Assembly: GCA_022559845.1 (NCBI GenBank)
Contig: CM040118.1
Location: 236,267,224 to 236,331,223 of the forward strand
DNA from: Amorphophallus konjac
Taxonomy: Eukaryota; Streptophyta; Magnoliopsida; Alismatales; Araceae
Reading direction: 5' to 3'
DNA length: 64,000 nucleotides
Numbering within the stretch: the first letter of the stretch is position 1; every line of letters starts with the position of its first letter. This document shows, one piece after another, positions 44,748 to 57,134 of the stretch. The notes under the pieces were generated by a model that worked only from the letters and a program-made list of their open reading frames with translations, ran no database searches and was not told the DNA's origin. Made by a program: the position numbers and the translations under genes.

Positions 44748-47473
44748 AAATTTCATCCTCAAAATTAAGGACAAACGTAGGAACACAGGGGAAGAAAGCC
44801 TTAACCCACTGACAACGCCGTCAGAGCCCCGGCATAGAAAACCTTGATTCTCACGAAAACTCTCAACCTGAGGGACACAGCCAGACCACAATCACGAAGA
44901 ACACCTCGCTCTACACGCTGAACACACCGGCCATCAGAGCAGGCATACACCAAAAGACATAGTCCGACATCACCTCAGACAACGTGAGAACCAATCATGG
45001 CACCGCTACCATCCCCTCGCTCACCGAGGAGACACAGTCCTCATCGCGAGAAACAGCTATCGATTCAGCCTATGGTCGACAGACAAATCACACATCAGCT
45101 TCACAGCCAGTTGACTGGTCGCACAGCCTTCTCAAGGGAACAACCAATATAGAGCCTCCATCAGCTCACACAGCCATCTCAACAGACCGCCATCAGATCA
45201 TCGACTCAGCGCCAAGGGTCACCTCACACCTAGAAAGCTGAAAGCCAGACATCTCACTGTGCCAACTCTGTTAGAAAACAAATTCTGACAAAGCCCAGAT
45301 CCCATCTGGAAAGGCACATCACGGAAATGACCACCAAAGGTCTCATTGAAACACGGCTCTCACCGTTCACGATGCACCACCAACAACATCTTTTGTCTGT
45401 GAAAGGCCATCCACTGGTTGCCAGATACACGTCAATGGGAAACCTTCACCGACCCGACAGGCACGATCCAACTCATAACAGGCCATCCGCTGACTCACAC
45501 ACAGACAATTACCATATCATGAGTTGAACTTCTCTCGGACACCGTATCTGATCTCGATCATCGAGCCAACTCAACCCTCTCAGGGGAGCACGACAAAACT
45601 GACAACAAGACTCAGGAGTCTTCGATTATCACCTCACTCAACTCAGGCTTACAGGGAAATCCTCCCATGCTGGTCACAAACCAAGGACCACCATTCTGAT
45701 GCCAATCTCTATCCAAAGGCCTCAGCCCACAGGCGTCCCTGTTCCATCTTGTCTCATCGAAACCTTCGTCTCAATTAATCCAAGTGGACACCTGCCAATC
45801 CCGATTTCGCCCTCACCACAGAGCCACGGGACACCACCGGAAGAATTCATGGCACACGTCTCTAGGGGAGGAAAGTGCCATCCAATATTACGGCAATCTG
45901 GTCGCCAACGCCATGACCAATGCACACGGGTCCCCAAGCAATATACATCTTACCATGGTCGACTACGAGACTAGCCTTACCAGTCACTCGCAGCTACCAA
46001 CAAGAACCCAAAATATCTTAGAGATCACTTCCTATAGAACACGATCTCATCCGAGAACATAGCTTCCAACACAAGTCGGGCACCAAACCACCGACTTTAA
46101 CCAACACGTCCTCGACCTCCGTCAGGCGACATCCTCAACAACCCCTTCCGAGTCTAACACCGACGCCTGACACGGCTTCCATCACAGGAACAGGGTACTC
46201 ATGCGGCACACTTGCCAACATTTTACCTAAACATTCCATCCTGCCAGTGCCAAGAACCACAATATCTCGAGCACGGCAACAACACGTCTCACACCGGGGA
46301 ACCAATCCTCCAATGCTCAACGCATCCTCAGGAAATCCGTCCGTAGCAACCAACGCTACGATCCTGAGACCTGTGGGTTATGGGCCCACCAGGTTTTCAC
46401 TACACACTCTGATCTATATGCACAGCCAACACGGTACCTCGGGACTCGCCATCTTGACAATCCACAACTCGACTGGTCATCCTCCAAAAATAGGGTGAAG
46501 AAAGCTCCATTACCTTGAACCTCGAGCTCAGATTCTCCAAAATCTAGCAATCCTCTGCAACTCTGCAGGCTCCGAACTGCCACACATCAAAAAGTTCTAG
46601 CACCAGCCAAGAATGCGAACACCGCCCAACCAGCACTCGTCCTTTCGGAACAGTGCCATCACCCTTACACAGCAAGGGAATTGGGCACGACTTCTCACAG
46701 GCAACCACCTTCCCAAAACACATGACACGTCTTGCACGAATTTCATGGCACACGAGGCCAACCAATCCAAACACGCAATGCAAGACAATGAACCTTAGCT
46801 AAACATAATCTCTCCAACCAAAGGAGAAACCGATCACACCTCCGACCAACGGAAGAACTCCACGCTCGGCCTGACCTCGAACCTTGCACACCTGGGAACA
46901 GTAGCTTCCAGCACAAAGAAAACCATCGCTTCCATCAGGTCAGCACCTCTGACACACTCGGTGAGTGTCACGTCGGACCACAATCACAGCATCTCTCGAT
47001 GCACCACCATTGCAATTCATCGAACTGCAACACGCCACTCCAAGAGCCGCAATACGAGCCATAATCGACAACCGCCGACGCTCATTCTCGAGTCCTGAAA
47101 CCACCGCAGAACCCTCTCATCTCAACCAAATCTAGGGCGAACACAACCCATTCACCCGCAGAAGCGCAGGACTAAGGACTCACAGGGAAAACTCCGCCCA
47201 ATCCTACCTCAAAATCGGTAAAACAATCGAGACCGACACGCCATTCTTGATGCCACATAGCACGACTAGAACATCAGGCTTGACGAAATAGCAGCTCACC
47301 GAGAAGATCCTCCGCTCACCCGAGCGCACCTCTCGATCAGAACACTCCGCTCTGCCACCTTAAACCACAACCTTAACACCTCAGGGGCTGGATAACCTTA
47401 AGCTGGGGTGGCCAGACTCAACAACAGCTCCCTCAGAGCACACTCACGGCCACTTAACCACAAACAATCCTCG
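44748..47473 (-). other. L1 internal domain, first part (non-coding)
   Basis: 2.7 kb without a gag or pol motif on either strand; frames are short and show no family features. Together with 59957-60261 this makes an internal domain of about 3 kb, as in LARDs. N2 sits at the right edge. Confidence 0.7.
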
Positions 47474-47832
47474 CCAGCTGTAGACACCCATTTTTGGCCG
47501 ATAAGTTGAGCAATTTCTTTGTTCTCCTAGTTAATGCCCCAATTGATCCATAATTGGTTGATTTTCTGGGATATTTCTCCCTATTCTTGGCCCTACAATT
47601 CAATTTTCGAACCTTAGATCTCGTCTCGAATTGGCATTTTCGCGCTATTCACTCACATCACTTTCTTGTTCATAGCACGTTATGGACCTAATTGAATGAT
47701 CATTTGAACAGTCATTATTTCTTGATATTTGATCTCTATAGCATCCACTCTGGTAGTTATTCTTAATATTTGATTGAACGACTGTCCAAAGGGTATTTCT
47801 TCCTTTTTTAGTCATTTGGCGAACCAATCGTT

Positions 47833-47895
47833 GTCGCGCTATATCGTTATAGCGCGTTCATGAAGAACGCGCAATACATTCCTAGCGCGTTATCA
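47833..47895. repeat. CGCGCTAT...ATAGCGCG words in N2
   Basis: Inverted repeats with arms CGCGCTAT and ATAGCGCG occur at 47834-47857 and, degraded, to 47895. The same word recurs at 48600-48665 (LTR), 49002-49058 (leader), 56767-56805 (an intron of the antisense gene), 57347-57405 (upstream of that gene) and in the 3' LTR (58906-58960, 59680-59730). Confidence 0.85.
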
Positions 47896-48103
47896 GGCAG
47901 AAACCCAGTCCGACCCGGACTCCCCTTTTTTGATTTGGGTCTTTATTTTGGTAAGCTTCCAATCTTATTTCGTCCAAAGGAAGGTTCCTAATCCTAATAG
48001 GAGTCTTTCCCCCTCATTAATCGGCAAGATTGCCTTGATTTGAGCCACCAAGTCATTAGATTGGATCGAACTCCGACCTAGGGTTCGTTCTTGATCTTTC
48101 TCC

Positions 48104-48110
48104 TATAAAT
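48104..48110 (+). promoter_or_regulatory. Putative TATA box of N2 LTR
   Basis: TATAAAT in ttctcctataaattgg; repeated at 59175-59181 in the 3' LTR. Confidence 0.6.
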
Positions 48111-48755
48111 TGGACACCTGGTTGTCGTTCTGATGGATGCAACTCGAGATCTTGACGAGGAGGAGGCTGCTCTTCGTTCCAAATCAATAATTCCTCGCTC
48201 CTCACACATCCAAGGGAGTATTTTGGGGCTTATTGTGTTCTTCCTCGTTCTTAGTTTTTTCTCCCCAATTTGTTTATTTCAATCCTCGCATAACATTGCA
48301 TATTGATTTCAAAAACACTTCTTTTACAAAATACACGCATTCACACACACACCAAACCTATTTTTGGCCCTTCCATAGGGGTTTAAAAACCACCAAACCC
48401 CCAGGTGATCTAGCCCTTCACTTATATGCTTTTGATTATGAATAGGGACAGATTCTACATAAATCATGATCTAATGAGCCTTTTCTTTGTTGTTTATGAT
48501 TGTTTGCAGGCACTAGAAGATTGATACGTGGAGCCCTTGCACCTTGGCCGGCCTTGGAGCAAGGAAGAAACGAATCCAGTTCATCCCGCTTTCTGTCTGA
48601 TATCGCGCCATACGGACATAGCGCGATCTTGAGAAGGCGCTAGAAGGATATAGTGCGTTCCGTCTCAGGCCAATTCTTGGCCTCCTTGAATTTCTGAGGT
48701 ATGTAACATGCCCTTATTTTGATCTTCATATTATTTGGTATGTTGTTGGTCTCAG

Positions 48756-48767
48756 TGGCGATCACGG
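48756..48767 (+). repeat. Primer-site-like copy inside N2 LTR
   Basis: TGGCGATCACGG, identical to the primer-site core, lies 128 bases before the real site; the 3' LTR copy (59829-59840) has one change. Confidence 0.75.
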
Positions 48768-48883
48768 ATTTTCATTATTACATGTGACCCCCCTTTATCA
48801 TTGATTTTAGTTCTATATCTTGTCAAATCATCACTTATTCAAATCATCAATTGGGGGAGGTCTAATTTTAGATCTACATATTT

Positions 48884-48903
48884 TGGCGATCACGGTGGGA
48901 CAC
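48884..48903 (+). other. N2 primer binding site
   Basis: TGGCGATCACGGTGGGACAC starts five bases after the LTR. TGG matches the tRNA CCA end. Confidence 0.75.
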
Positions 48904-49287
48904 TTTGTGCCACCACGTTCGTTCTTTTGGTTGCCAGCTTTTCAATCCATCAAAGTGTGTGTGATTATTTATCTTTTGGGTTTTTCCCCCTCTGTCTTTG
49001 GTCGCGCTATATATCCATAGTGCGTTCTATCAGATCGCGCTATTGACATATAGCGCGTTATTCACCCAAGGGTGTTTCATTCACATCTTCTGTCGGGGTT
49101 CTAATTGTCATCTTCTCTGGTTGCATCTTGTACATTTCCTGTTGTGTATTCATTTTTCTTATATTTTCTTGTTATTTGCTAGTTCTAGTTTAGATATTCT
49201 TGCGTTACATAGCATCATAATCTTGTTGGTTTGGGAGACCTCCTCTCTCCACCCTTTTTAGGATCCATACCCCCTCTTGGTGAAGGA

Positions 49288-49396
49288 AGGACCCTCCATT
49301 GAGCACTCCGTCTCTTTGGACCGGAAATTCCTAAACCAAGCCTCCGTAAGTCCCAGCACCCGTGGATTCCCTCACGGACGCCGGGCCGGTTGTACC
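49288..49396 (+). ncRNA. Conserved stem-loop motif, copy in N2 leader
   Basis: ccattgagcactccgtctct, then cctccgtaagtccc, stem CCGTG (49360-49364), loop GATTCCCT, stem CACGG (49373-49377), then ACGCCGGGCCGGTTGTACC ending at 49396. The upstream part also matches the solo LTR A copy, which belongs to another Gypsy lineage. Confidence 0.65.
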
Positions 49397-49622
49397 TTTG
49401 TAGTCTCGGGTTTAGTTGGCCTATGCATGGTGAGAGAGTGCTCTTAGTTGGCATTGAAGTGAACTTACATTGAAACTAGGTTCCTCCCTTGTGTGAATCA
49501 CTCCAAAGTTTGTTAAAAGTCATTAATTCACCAAGGTTCGAATAAATAAATAAAAATCAACGGTAACCATTCCAACTTGTGTGCTTCTTTGCAAATTGTT
49601 TTGCTTGAACTTTGATTGCATA

Positions 49623-52600
49623 ATGGCTTACCTTGATAGACAAAATAATATGTTTAATCCAAATTATGTTCATGAGGATGCACAACCTAGCACATCCTAT
49701 ACTCCTCAATTTCAACATGTTCATCATAATTCTCACCATATTTTCAAGGGACCACGTCCTCATTCCTATAGTATTGCCCAACCCATGGGCAATGTCCAAT
49801 CCCAGGGTCCCTTGCCTTAATCGCGAGCCATTATTCCTTCGGGACCACCTCCTCCCAATGAAGAGAAGGTCTCTCAAATCATCCGTTCATTGGATCATTT
49901 CACCCCTCAACAAATCCGAGTCCTTCAGGCCGTTGTTGAGGGTACATCTCATTCTTCTCATCCTCCTTCTACTCCTATTCGGGTGGCCCATCATCTGCCT
50001 CCTTCGTCCACACCTACTCCTATTCGGGTGGCCCATCACCCGCCTCCTTCGTCCACACCTACTCCTATTCGGGTGGCCCATCACCCGCCTCCTTCGTCCA
50101 CACCTACTCCTATTCGGGTGGCCCATCTGCCTCCTTCTATTTCTCATCCTTCACGGCCCCAAGGCCCATTTATTCCTTGCAACCCGGCTCATCCGAGTTC
50201 GTCTAGGGGTCAGCCCATTAATCCCCCTCCACTGCCTTTTTATGCGGCCCCTCCTTCAAGGCCATCTTGCCAATCCTCTATTGCTCAAGTTACACCTCTC
50301 CAACAAACTCTTATTGATAAAGTCGCTTCGTTGGAGGAACAACTAAAGAGGATTACGAGCCCACAGCCCGCTCCTCCTACTCCAGTCAATCCCCTCTATG
50401 CTGCTCTCAATGAGATTACAAAGATGGAAAAAGAGTGGAAGGAGAGGAGGGACAATGGCATCAACGATATATGTGAGCGAGAAGATGTTACAAGTCCTGA
50501 TAATCAAGTGGACGCCGTCCGCCCTCCACTCATCCACACTACGCATTTACATGGCTCTCCGCCTCCATATACATATTCGCCTCCTCAAAATCCCCCACAA
50601 CACCATACTCCACCATTTATCATTTCGCCTCCACCACGGCGTCCGCTGGATTTATTTAATGATGAAGGTTTGGAGACGGTACAAGGATTTGAAGCTCCTC
50701 GAGATGCACCCCTTCCGAGCTTCCTTCGCCATCCTCTTCCTCCACCGCCAGAAGACCCCTATGCTCAAGACGATGCCACAGTCCCCGATCCAACCCCCAT
50801 TTATGAGACTTCTTGGTGCTACGATGATGGGTCAATACTTCGATCACCCACGCCGGTGCATCTTGAGTCTCATTGTATCCCTAACATCGCTCGCCCCATT
50901 CGGCGTTTCCTCCGGACCAAGCCTCCCACTAAACTTCCATCAGCTACACCATTGTCTTCCACAACACCGGCTCCCACCGAACTTTCATCTAAAACTCCAC
51001 CCATTAAGCCATCAACCTCCACTACATCGGCCTCTGCCGAGTCCACCACTAAACCTTCCCTAATTAACCCCCCATTACTGCCACCTCAGCCCTCCATTAT
51101 CCCTATAACGCCAAAACCAGCTTTGCCAGTCCCTTTCCCTATTCCACCACTTAACCCATCACCCTTACCCGTGGCTAATCCTGAGCAGGGTCCATCCCTT
51201 TTTGCACTCGAACCAATCCCGTCCGCTTCCGAGTAAGGGGGGAAGCTTGTTGTGTTTGAACCTTCGCTTTCACTCACTCTTTTTCCAACACCTTCCATTA
51301 CACCACCATCCATGGAGCCTTCCACCTCCGCTTCACCTTCCTTTACCACTCAGAATGGGAGTGCTTTTTCAAGTACTTGTACCGAAGATGATCAAGAGCC
51401 GGGCAAGAAAGATTTGGCCACGGCCGTGCTATTCAAGATGCAAGAGTTTATTTGCCAGATGCCAATCCGGGTTGTTGTGCCAAGCATGGTCGAAGAGGCC
51501 AAGTCCCCGCCACTGCTCACTAAGAGAGAATGTCAAGCTTTGATGCTGTGTAAGTTCGTGCCCAAAGGCCGGGCAGGGCACCCCTTGTTCCAACCTTCCA
51601 ATCTTGAACCCATTCTTCCATACAAGGGGCGAATGCCTATTCTGTTCAACACTCTTTATGTGTCACAATCCCTGGGCAACATGATGCTTCATGTTCTAAC
51701 TCTTCAACTCCCTCACATTATTGTTCTTTGCCCTCCAAGGAAGTTATCGTTTATTGTTGAAGCTTCATCGCGGGCTCTTGCTTTATCCATTGGGCCAATT
51801 GGCTATACACTTTCACTGCCATGGAGGGGCGGTTATCTTGGTGTTAAGGGGCCTTCCACTATTCTATCCACCTTCCATTCAACTCCACCCATATTTCCGT
51901 CTATCACCGATTCTTCATGGGCCACTCCAGGGGTAAGGAGGAGGATCTCATCCTCTCGCCCTTCATGTTCTCTACATTCTTTGCATTTCATGCATCCATC
52001 GCATCCGTTGCATTGCATCCACGTGCATTTGCACTTCTTCTTTCCCGAGTTTCCAAACCCGTATCTTCCCCACCTTCCAGAACCTCCGGATCCACCACGT
52101 TTCCTATATCTTTCGCCTCTATCTTCGGGATCTCCAGGTCCCCTTACACTCACCGGGCATTGTGCCCCCTCCGATCTTCCCTCAGGGCAATGCGCCCCTT
52201 TCCAACTATTGCATCCGGACTCCCTGGGTTTCTCTCTTGTCCTCTTGGGGCATCACGCCTCATGGTGTCTCATTCCCCCGGAACCTCCGGATCCGTCATC
52301 CTCTTCTAATCCACTCCCCCCAGGGCATCACGTCCCTCCAGACTTTTCCTTCCTCATTCTCCCGGGGCATCGCGCCCCCTTTCCTGCTATTTCCCTGGAA
52401 CCTCCAGGTGTTTTATCCCTCCTTTTAGGGCATCACGCCCTTTCTGATTCCACTCCTCCGGACCCTCCGGATCTTTCTCTCCTCCCAGGGCATCGCACCC
52501 TTTTCTATTTTCCTCCTCCGGAACCTCCGGATCCTTCATCCCTCTCTCTATCCCTAGGGCATCGCGCCCCTTTTTGTCTTCTTCCTCCAAAATCTCCGGA

Positions 52601-52655
52601 TTTCCTCCCAAGGCCGCGTCCCTCGATGCTTTCCTCCTCCGGAACCTCCGGATGA
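49623..52655 (+). pseudogene. N2 long proline-rich ORF, function unknown
   Basis: One frame of about 1,010 codons runs from the ATG at 49623 to 52655 with two stops, TAA at 49818 and TAA at 51234. In order: a short N-terminus, a 45-base tandem repeat (PPPSSTPTPIRVAHH), a short coiled coil (QQTLIDKVASLEEQLKRI and NEITKMEKEWKERRD, about 50300-50440), long Pro-rich linkers with QVDAVRPP as in N1 gag, then the core DLATAVLFKMQEFICQMPIR shared with N1, and a tail of about a dozen GHHAP...PPEPPDP repeats (52130-52650). The Gag capsid domain and zinc knuckle of N1 are missing, apparently by internal deletion, so N2 must use another element's particles. Confidence 0.65.
49973..50131 (+). repeat. 45-base tandem repeat in N2 ORF
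   Basis: Three to four nearly identical in-frame units (core cctactcctattcgggtgg), coding PPPSSTPTPIRVAHH. Confidence 0.93.
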
Positions 52656-54349
52656 TTCCTCCTATCATGATTCTCCTACTTCACCGCCGGACCCTCTAGA
52701 TCCGCCTCTTTCCATCTATCAATTTCTTCTTCTAATTCCTCCTGATCCTGGGTCCGACCCAACTTCTTCCATGGGCATCTGCCCTTTCTCCCACTGCATC
52801 CGAGGCTTTAGTCCTCACTCCTCCTCTTGATTTCTCCGTTTCTTCTGTAGACTGTTCCATGTGATCAGGGTCTCCACGCCTTAGCGAGGGGGTTCTAGCC
52901 CTCACCTCTCTTCCTTTTCTCCTTATCCGTCTGAGTCTGGCCTTAGTATCACTCCTTCTTATTAAGCCACTTCAAACTTTGGCTTCCAATCTTTTATCTG
53001 CCACTTGTGGACAAATCCCATGATAATCAAGATCGCCTCTGGCGGCTGCTGTTCTAACAAAGGAGCACAAGGTAGCATATTGGCGTAAGTACGCATTTTT
53101 ATGATATCATTACTTATTACTTCACACATGGTTTTCAAAATGAAGTGCTTCTTAACAAGATTAAGAGTGGTAGTCAAGACCTTTATCCTAGGTTTTTATC
53201 TTCACTAAATATCATAAAAATAGTTTTTTAGGCTTGCTTTTGCAGCACATTTGGTTAATAAGAATCCCGCGCTGGGAGTTCAGCATTCCCTCCCCGCTTG
53301 TTAAGAGCAACCCTTAGCTGGGCATTCCACACACTTCATGGCGTCCTTAGCCGGCCTCCTTTGGTGAAACACCGTTGCTACTTTGGCCATGCCAGGAGTA
53401 TATCTGAAAGTCTTTTCTCTTCCCTACTCGGCCAAGTGCAGGGGCAAGAGGATTGACGGATGAGATGACCAACCTAGGTACTCCCCAATACGAGAGAAGT
53501 CTCAAATAGGGGCAATCTTGACCCAGGATAAAGTAAGTTTTCATGATATACATCTAGCCAAAAGGGGCTATTATGAAAATAAAAAATAGAATTCGATAAA
53601 TGCAAAATTGTGAATTATGGCATGTCAAGAGAGGCAAAGTCCCCACAGGGAAAACCCTAGTCGTATGCGTGTCAAGGGTCTAAAAATCAAAGGTAAAAAG
53701 TCCCGGCGCATCAGACCACCTCTTTGAGGGGTAGTACCTTGGAAGGGATTCAAGTCCCGATACCTCCCATCCTGCACAAAGCTTATCTCCAATTATTCTT
53801 CTCTTCTCCCTCTAAGACCGAGTGTTTTTTAAGTATGGCCTTGGTAGGAGCACCGTTAACCAAAGGTAGCCGGTCATAGGGCGCTACCTTTAAATGCACG
53901 CCCAACTTTGAGAAGTTTTTAGCGAAAGAGGAAGAAACAAGGACCCTTAGCCAGTGGTTTAAACATCTGTTGATGCTGCACTAGCAATGCCTAAACCAAA
54001 AAATTTGAATATTGCCAAAATTCCAAAAAAAAATTGAATATTGCCTAAACCAAAAAAAATTGAATATTGCCAAAATTCCAAAAAAAAAATTCCAAAATTT
54101 TCATATTTTCCAAAATCAACATAAAAATACAAATACTTTTCAAAAACTTATAAAAATTTGTATATTTTTAAAAATCCAAAAAAAAATTGCATTATATTTC
54201 TGATGGCATTATTGCAAGGATATCCTTTTACAGGGGCACGCAAAATCAAAAGAACAATCACAAGAGGTGCAACAAGTACCAAAGACTGTCTCATTTCACT
54301 ATATATGTCAAAAAAGGGTACAAAATGAGAGTGGGTAGAAACAACCTCT
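52656..54349 (+). other. N2 3' non-coding region conserved with N1
   Basis: No sense gene. It carries the blocks shared with N1 (hairpin at 52885, gaccaacctagg at 53467, tttgaggggtagtacc at 53732) and an AT-rich tandem array at 53995-54190 with units close to ttgaatattgccaaaattcc. Confidence 0.65.
53995..54190. repeat. AT-rich tandem repeat in N2
   Basis: Units of about 25-32 bases (aattgaatattgccaaaa plus an A run) at the same relative position as the N1 array. Confidence 0.75.
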
Positions 54350-57134
54350 CTAGCTCTCCCCTCGACCCTCCTGGTCTCCCCCTCTACGCGAGCTCTCAGC
54401 CTCCTCCTGTCCTCCCCAGGAAGACCTAGGAGGAGCCATCGATCCCCGAGAAGCTGAACCCCAATCACCGCGTGCTCTCCTCCCAGCATCTTCCCTCCTC
54501 TGATGCTCAGAGGAGGTAACTAAATAATCAGTACTCGAATAAGCCCGGGAGTATCCCTCGCGCTGAGCTCGCTCACGCCCCCGCCGATAGCGATCCTCCG
54601 CATCTTTCGCCTGATGCTCGGTGATTCCTAATCTAGTATTCAACTACACTCTCTCCAGCTCCCGCTCCACTCTCTCTCTCTCCCATCTCTCTCTCTCTCT
54701 GTCTCAATCCTCCCTCTCTCTATGCCGCTCACTCCTCTCCACCCCGAGGAGGAGGCGTAGCTCCACCACATCCCGAGGAAGCTCCTCTGTGTCTCGGCCC
54801 CTCAACTATGCTTCTGCCATCCGCAACTCATGCTCCTGTTCCTGAAATCTTGGTCAAATATTGATGTTAATAAAAGTTTTCAAGACTATATTAAAAGAAC
54901 AGATTGCTTACTCTCTCCTATAGGGAGGCCTCAGCTGTCTCCGCCCGAGCAACTGCACTAGCAAGCTGGCCCTCTAGATCGGTGTGGTCACAGGCGGGCT
55001 GAGTAGAGGATGAAGCGCCATGTGAGGATCGGACTACCTCTAGTTCCTCGCGCTGAAAAGAAACATTATTGTTAATTGAAATTTAAATCCAGATCATTCT
55101 AATTACAAGGTCTTACCAACTCATCTATGGTATGCTGGAGGTCCTCGCGATGTCGGATCGTGGAGTCAAGGAGCCCTTGTACCATGGCTAGTCTCCCCTC
55201 TATGTCAAACTGCATTAAACACATGGTGATCATATATCAAGCAATTAAGGCATTAAGGTTGGAAAAGGTCAATGAATTAAAAGCATACCTGTCCATGTGC
55301 ACTTTGGTAGACCCGGCTACCGTATGTCTGAGAGTATGCCTAGAGGTACGCATCATCTGAGTCCGCTCCTGCAGGGACTGGTCTGCCACGCCTTTTCCAA
55401 TCTGCAAACAGCTCGCGGGCACGTTGCCGCCAATCATCTGTCCCCTGGAGGCCTCGAAAACGTCGTCCAGGTCGTGGGTCCGTCGCCTGGGTCGGGAACT
55501 CTACTACCGCCTGGTGGAGCCCCAGTGTCCTCATGATTAGCCAATAGTATAGGGGCTCAACCAGGTTGAGGGCGTGTAACCAGATCTCTCTCCCGAAGTA
55601 TGGGATGGCCGCCTCCACCCAAGGCAGACTCCGATATCCCTCTGATACGGAGTCCAGACCACCTGCAGAGTTCAATTTGTCATTGCCCTTGATTTCATTC
55701 ATTCATATAATTCAATTTCAAAAATTAAATCTTACCTCTATATGGGGCATCATATCTAACATCTCCTGAATGTGGGTGACCTGGTCCTTCAGAGATCGGC
55801 TGTCTCGTGTTGGGGTCCATCGTCTGGCCAGGGGCAGTAGATCTCTTCGATCCTCCCAAGCACGCCTGAGGGTAGGAAGATACAAATAGCTCCAAACCTG
55901 AAATGTAGCTCATGTGATTAGTATAAGAGGCAAGTGCATAATTTAATCCATGGCGTTTAAGGCTTAGAGAGATACCTGAAGTAGAGGGTAGAATCCCTCG
56001 AGTGAAGACTGGAGTGAAGAAATGCCAAAACTATCGAACAAATGGGCTACGACTACCGCACCCCAAGCGTACCATCCGACTCTACTCAAATCCTCCAATA
56101 GAGGTAGAAATCGGCAGCTCACTGCATCACCTTGAGTCGCTAGAAGCAGCTTGCCAATCATCAGAATAAGAAACCTCCTCAGCTCCATGTCGGCCTGTGC
56201 ACCAGCCTCGGTCGTGAAGCTCTCTCTGGCCTCAGCCTCTAGTCTCCTCTCATGAGACGTCAAGGTCTCCCCCACCTCCCTCTGTGTGTGGAACAAGCTG
56301 AGACTCTCCTGTAAAGTGATTCTCGACACTAGCGAGGTCCGGCCGGTCCCCTTCAGCTCCAAGCCTAGCAGCCTGCGCGCCATCTCCCGGTAGTCGGGGT
56401 AAGTGCAGCTGTCACTACCGATCCGTGCACCCGCAGTCCAGTAATACGAGTGATGTCTTCTAGAGTCGAGAATCATATGACCCCAGGGGAAGAGGAAGGC
56501 CTTGCACCCCATATCCCATCTGGCTTTCAAGGCCCTTATCAATCCCACATCAACTCTCAGCACCTCTATTTCCAAGAACTCTCCAAAGCCCATTCGACGG
56601 AGGCGGGCCCGTTGAAACTCTGGTAGTGCAAAGTAGACGGCCCGAACCAATGTCCATGAAATCCGGGCGCGAACTGCACCTTCTACACCCTGCACACGAC
56701 AAAAGTGCAAGAAGTATCAATTTGTGTTAGCCAATAAAAGAAAAATAAGAAAATAAAAAAAAATTGCGTTCTGTTCTTGAACGCGCTATATCGTTATAGC
56801 ACGTTCATATTCGGAAGGTAGGGGGCGACCCCTCATTCCCCAAATCCATGTCAAGGGCATCATCTCTACATTTTTGTGCTAAAGGGAGGGCATCTACCCC
56901 TCCGTTTTTATCTTTTATGAAAGGAAAACATGAAAAAATCAAAGAGAAAACAAGTTAGAGGCGGTTTCTTACCAATCACCATTTTCGAACCGCCGCACCA
57001 CCAACGAGTTCCGCCGCTACTTCCTCGGCCGCCGCGGCACCTTCAGCCCCCTCCGCCTCGTCGAAAGAGATTTCCACCTCTTCTCCTTTAAGCCTAGCCG
57101 AGACGGTCGCCTCTGAATCGGGGTTTTCTTCCAT
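54350..57134 (-). pseudogene. Antisense plant mobile domain (PMD) gene in N2
   Basis: Seven exons with GT-AG introns can be traced on the minus strand, all in phase 0: 57134-56973, 56689-55976, 55897-55736, 55662-55289, 55209-55117, 55052-54912 and 54841-54350. Exons 2-4 give the aminotransferase-like plant mobile domain: GFGEFLEIEVLRVDVGLIRAL, FLFPWGHM, LLEDLSRVGWYAWGAVVVAH, LLQVWSY, ARRWTPTRD and YFGREIWLHALNLVEP. Exons 5-7 form a charged coiled-coil tail ending at TAG 54352-54350. PMD proteins in plants (MAIN/MAIL1 type) act in transposon silencing and genome integrity, and the domain also travels with Gypsy elements. Exon 4 is one base short, which explains a frame change after TPY; stops include TGA in exon 1 and TAG in exons 4, 6 and 7. 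So this copy is broken. Confidence 0.8.

Larger units (their letters stand above)
47479..48878 (+). repeat. 5' LTR of N2
   Basis: 1400 bases, TGTAGACACCC to AGATCTACA. It is nearly identical to 58545-59951; differences include a 4-base indel near 47768 and scattered transitions. Confidence 0.95.

Noticed and set aside
45722..46783. Minus-strand frames in the L1 internal domain with several cysteines
   Set aside because: Cysteine spacing fits no zinc knuckle and the frames do not join into a longer product.
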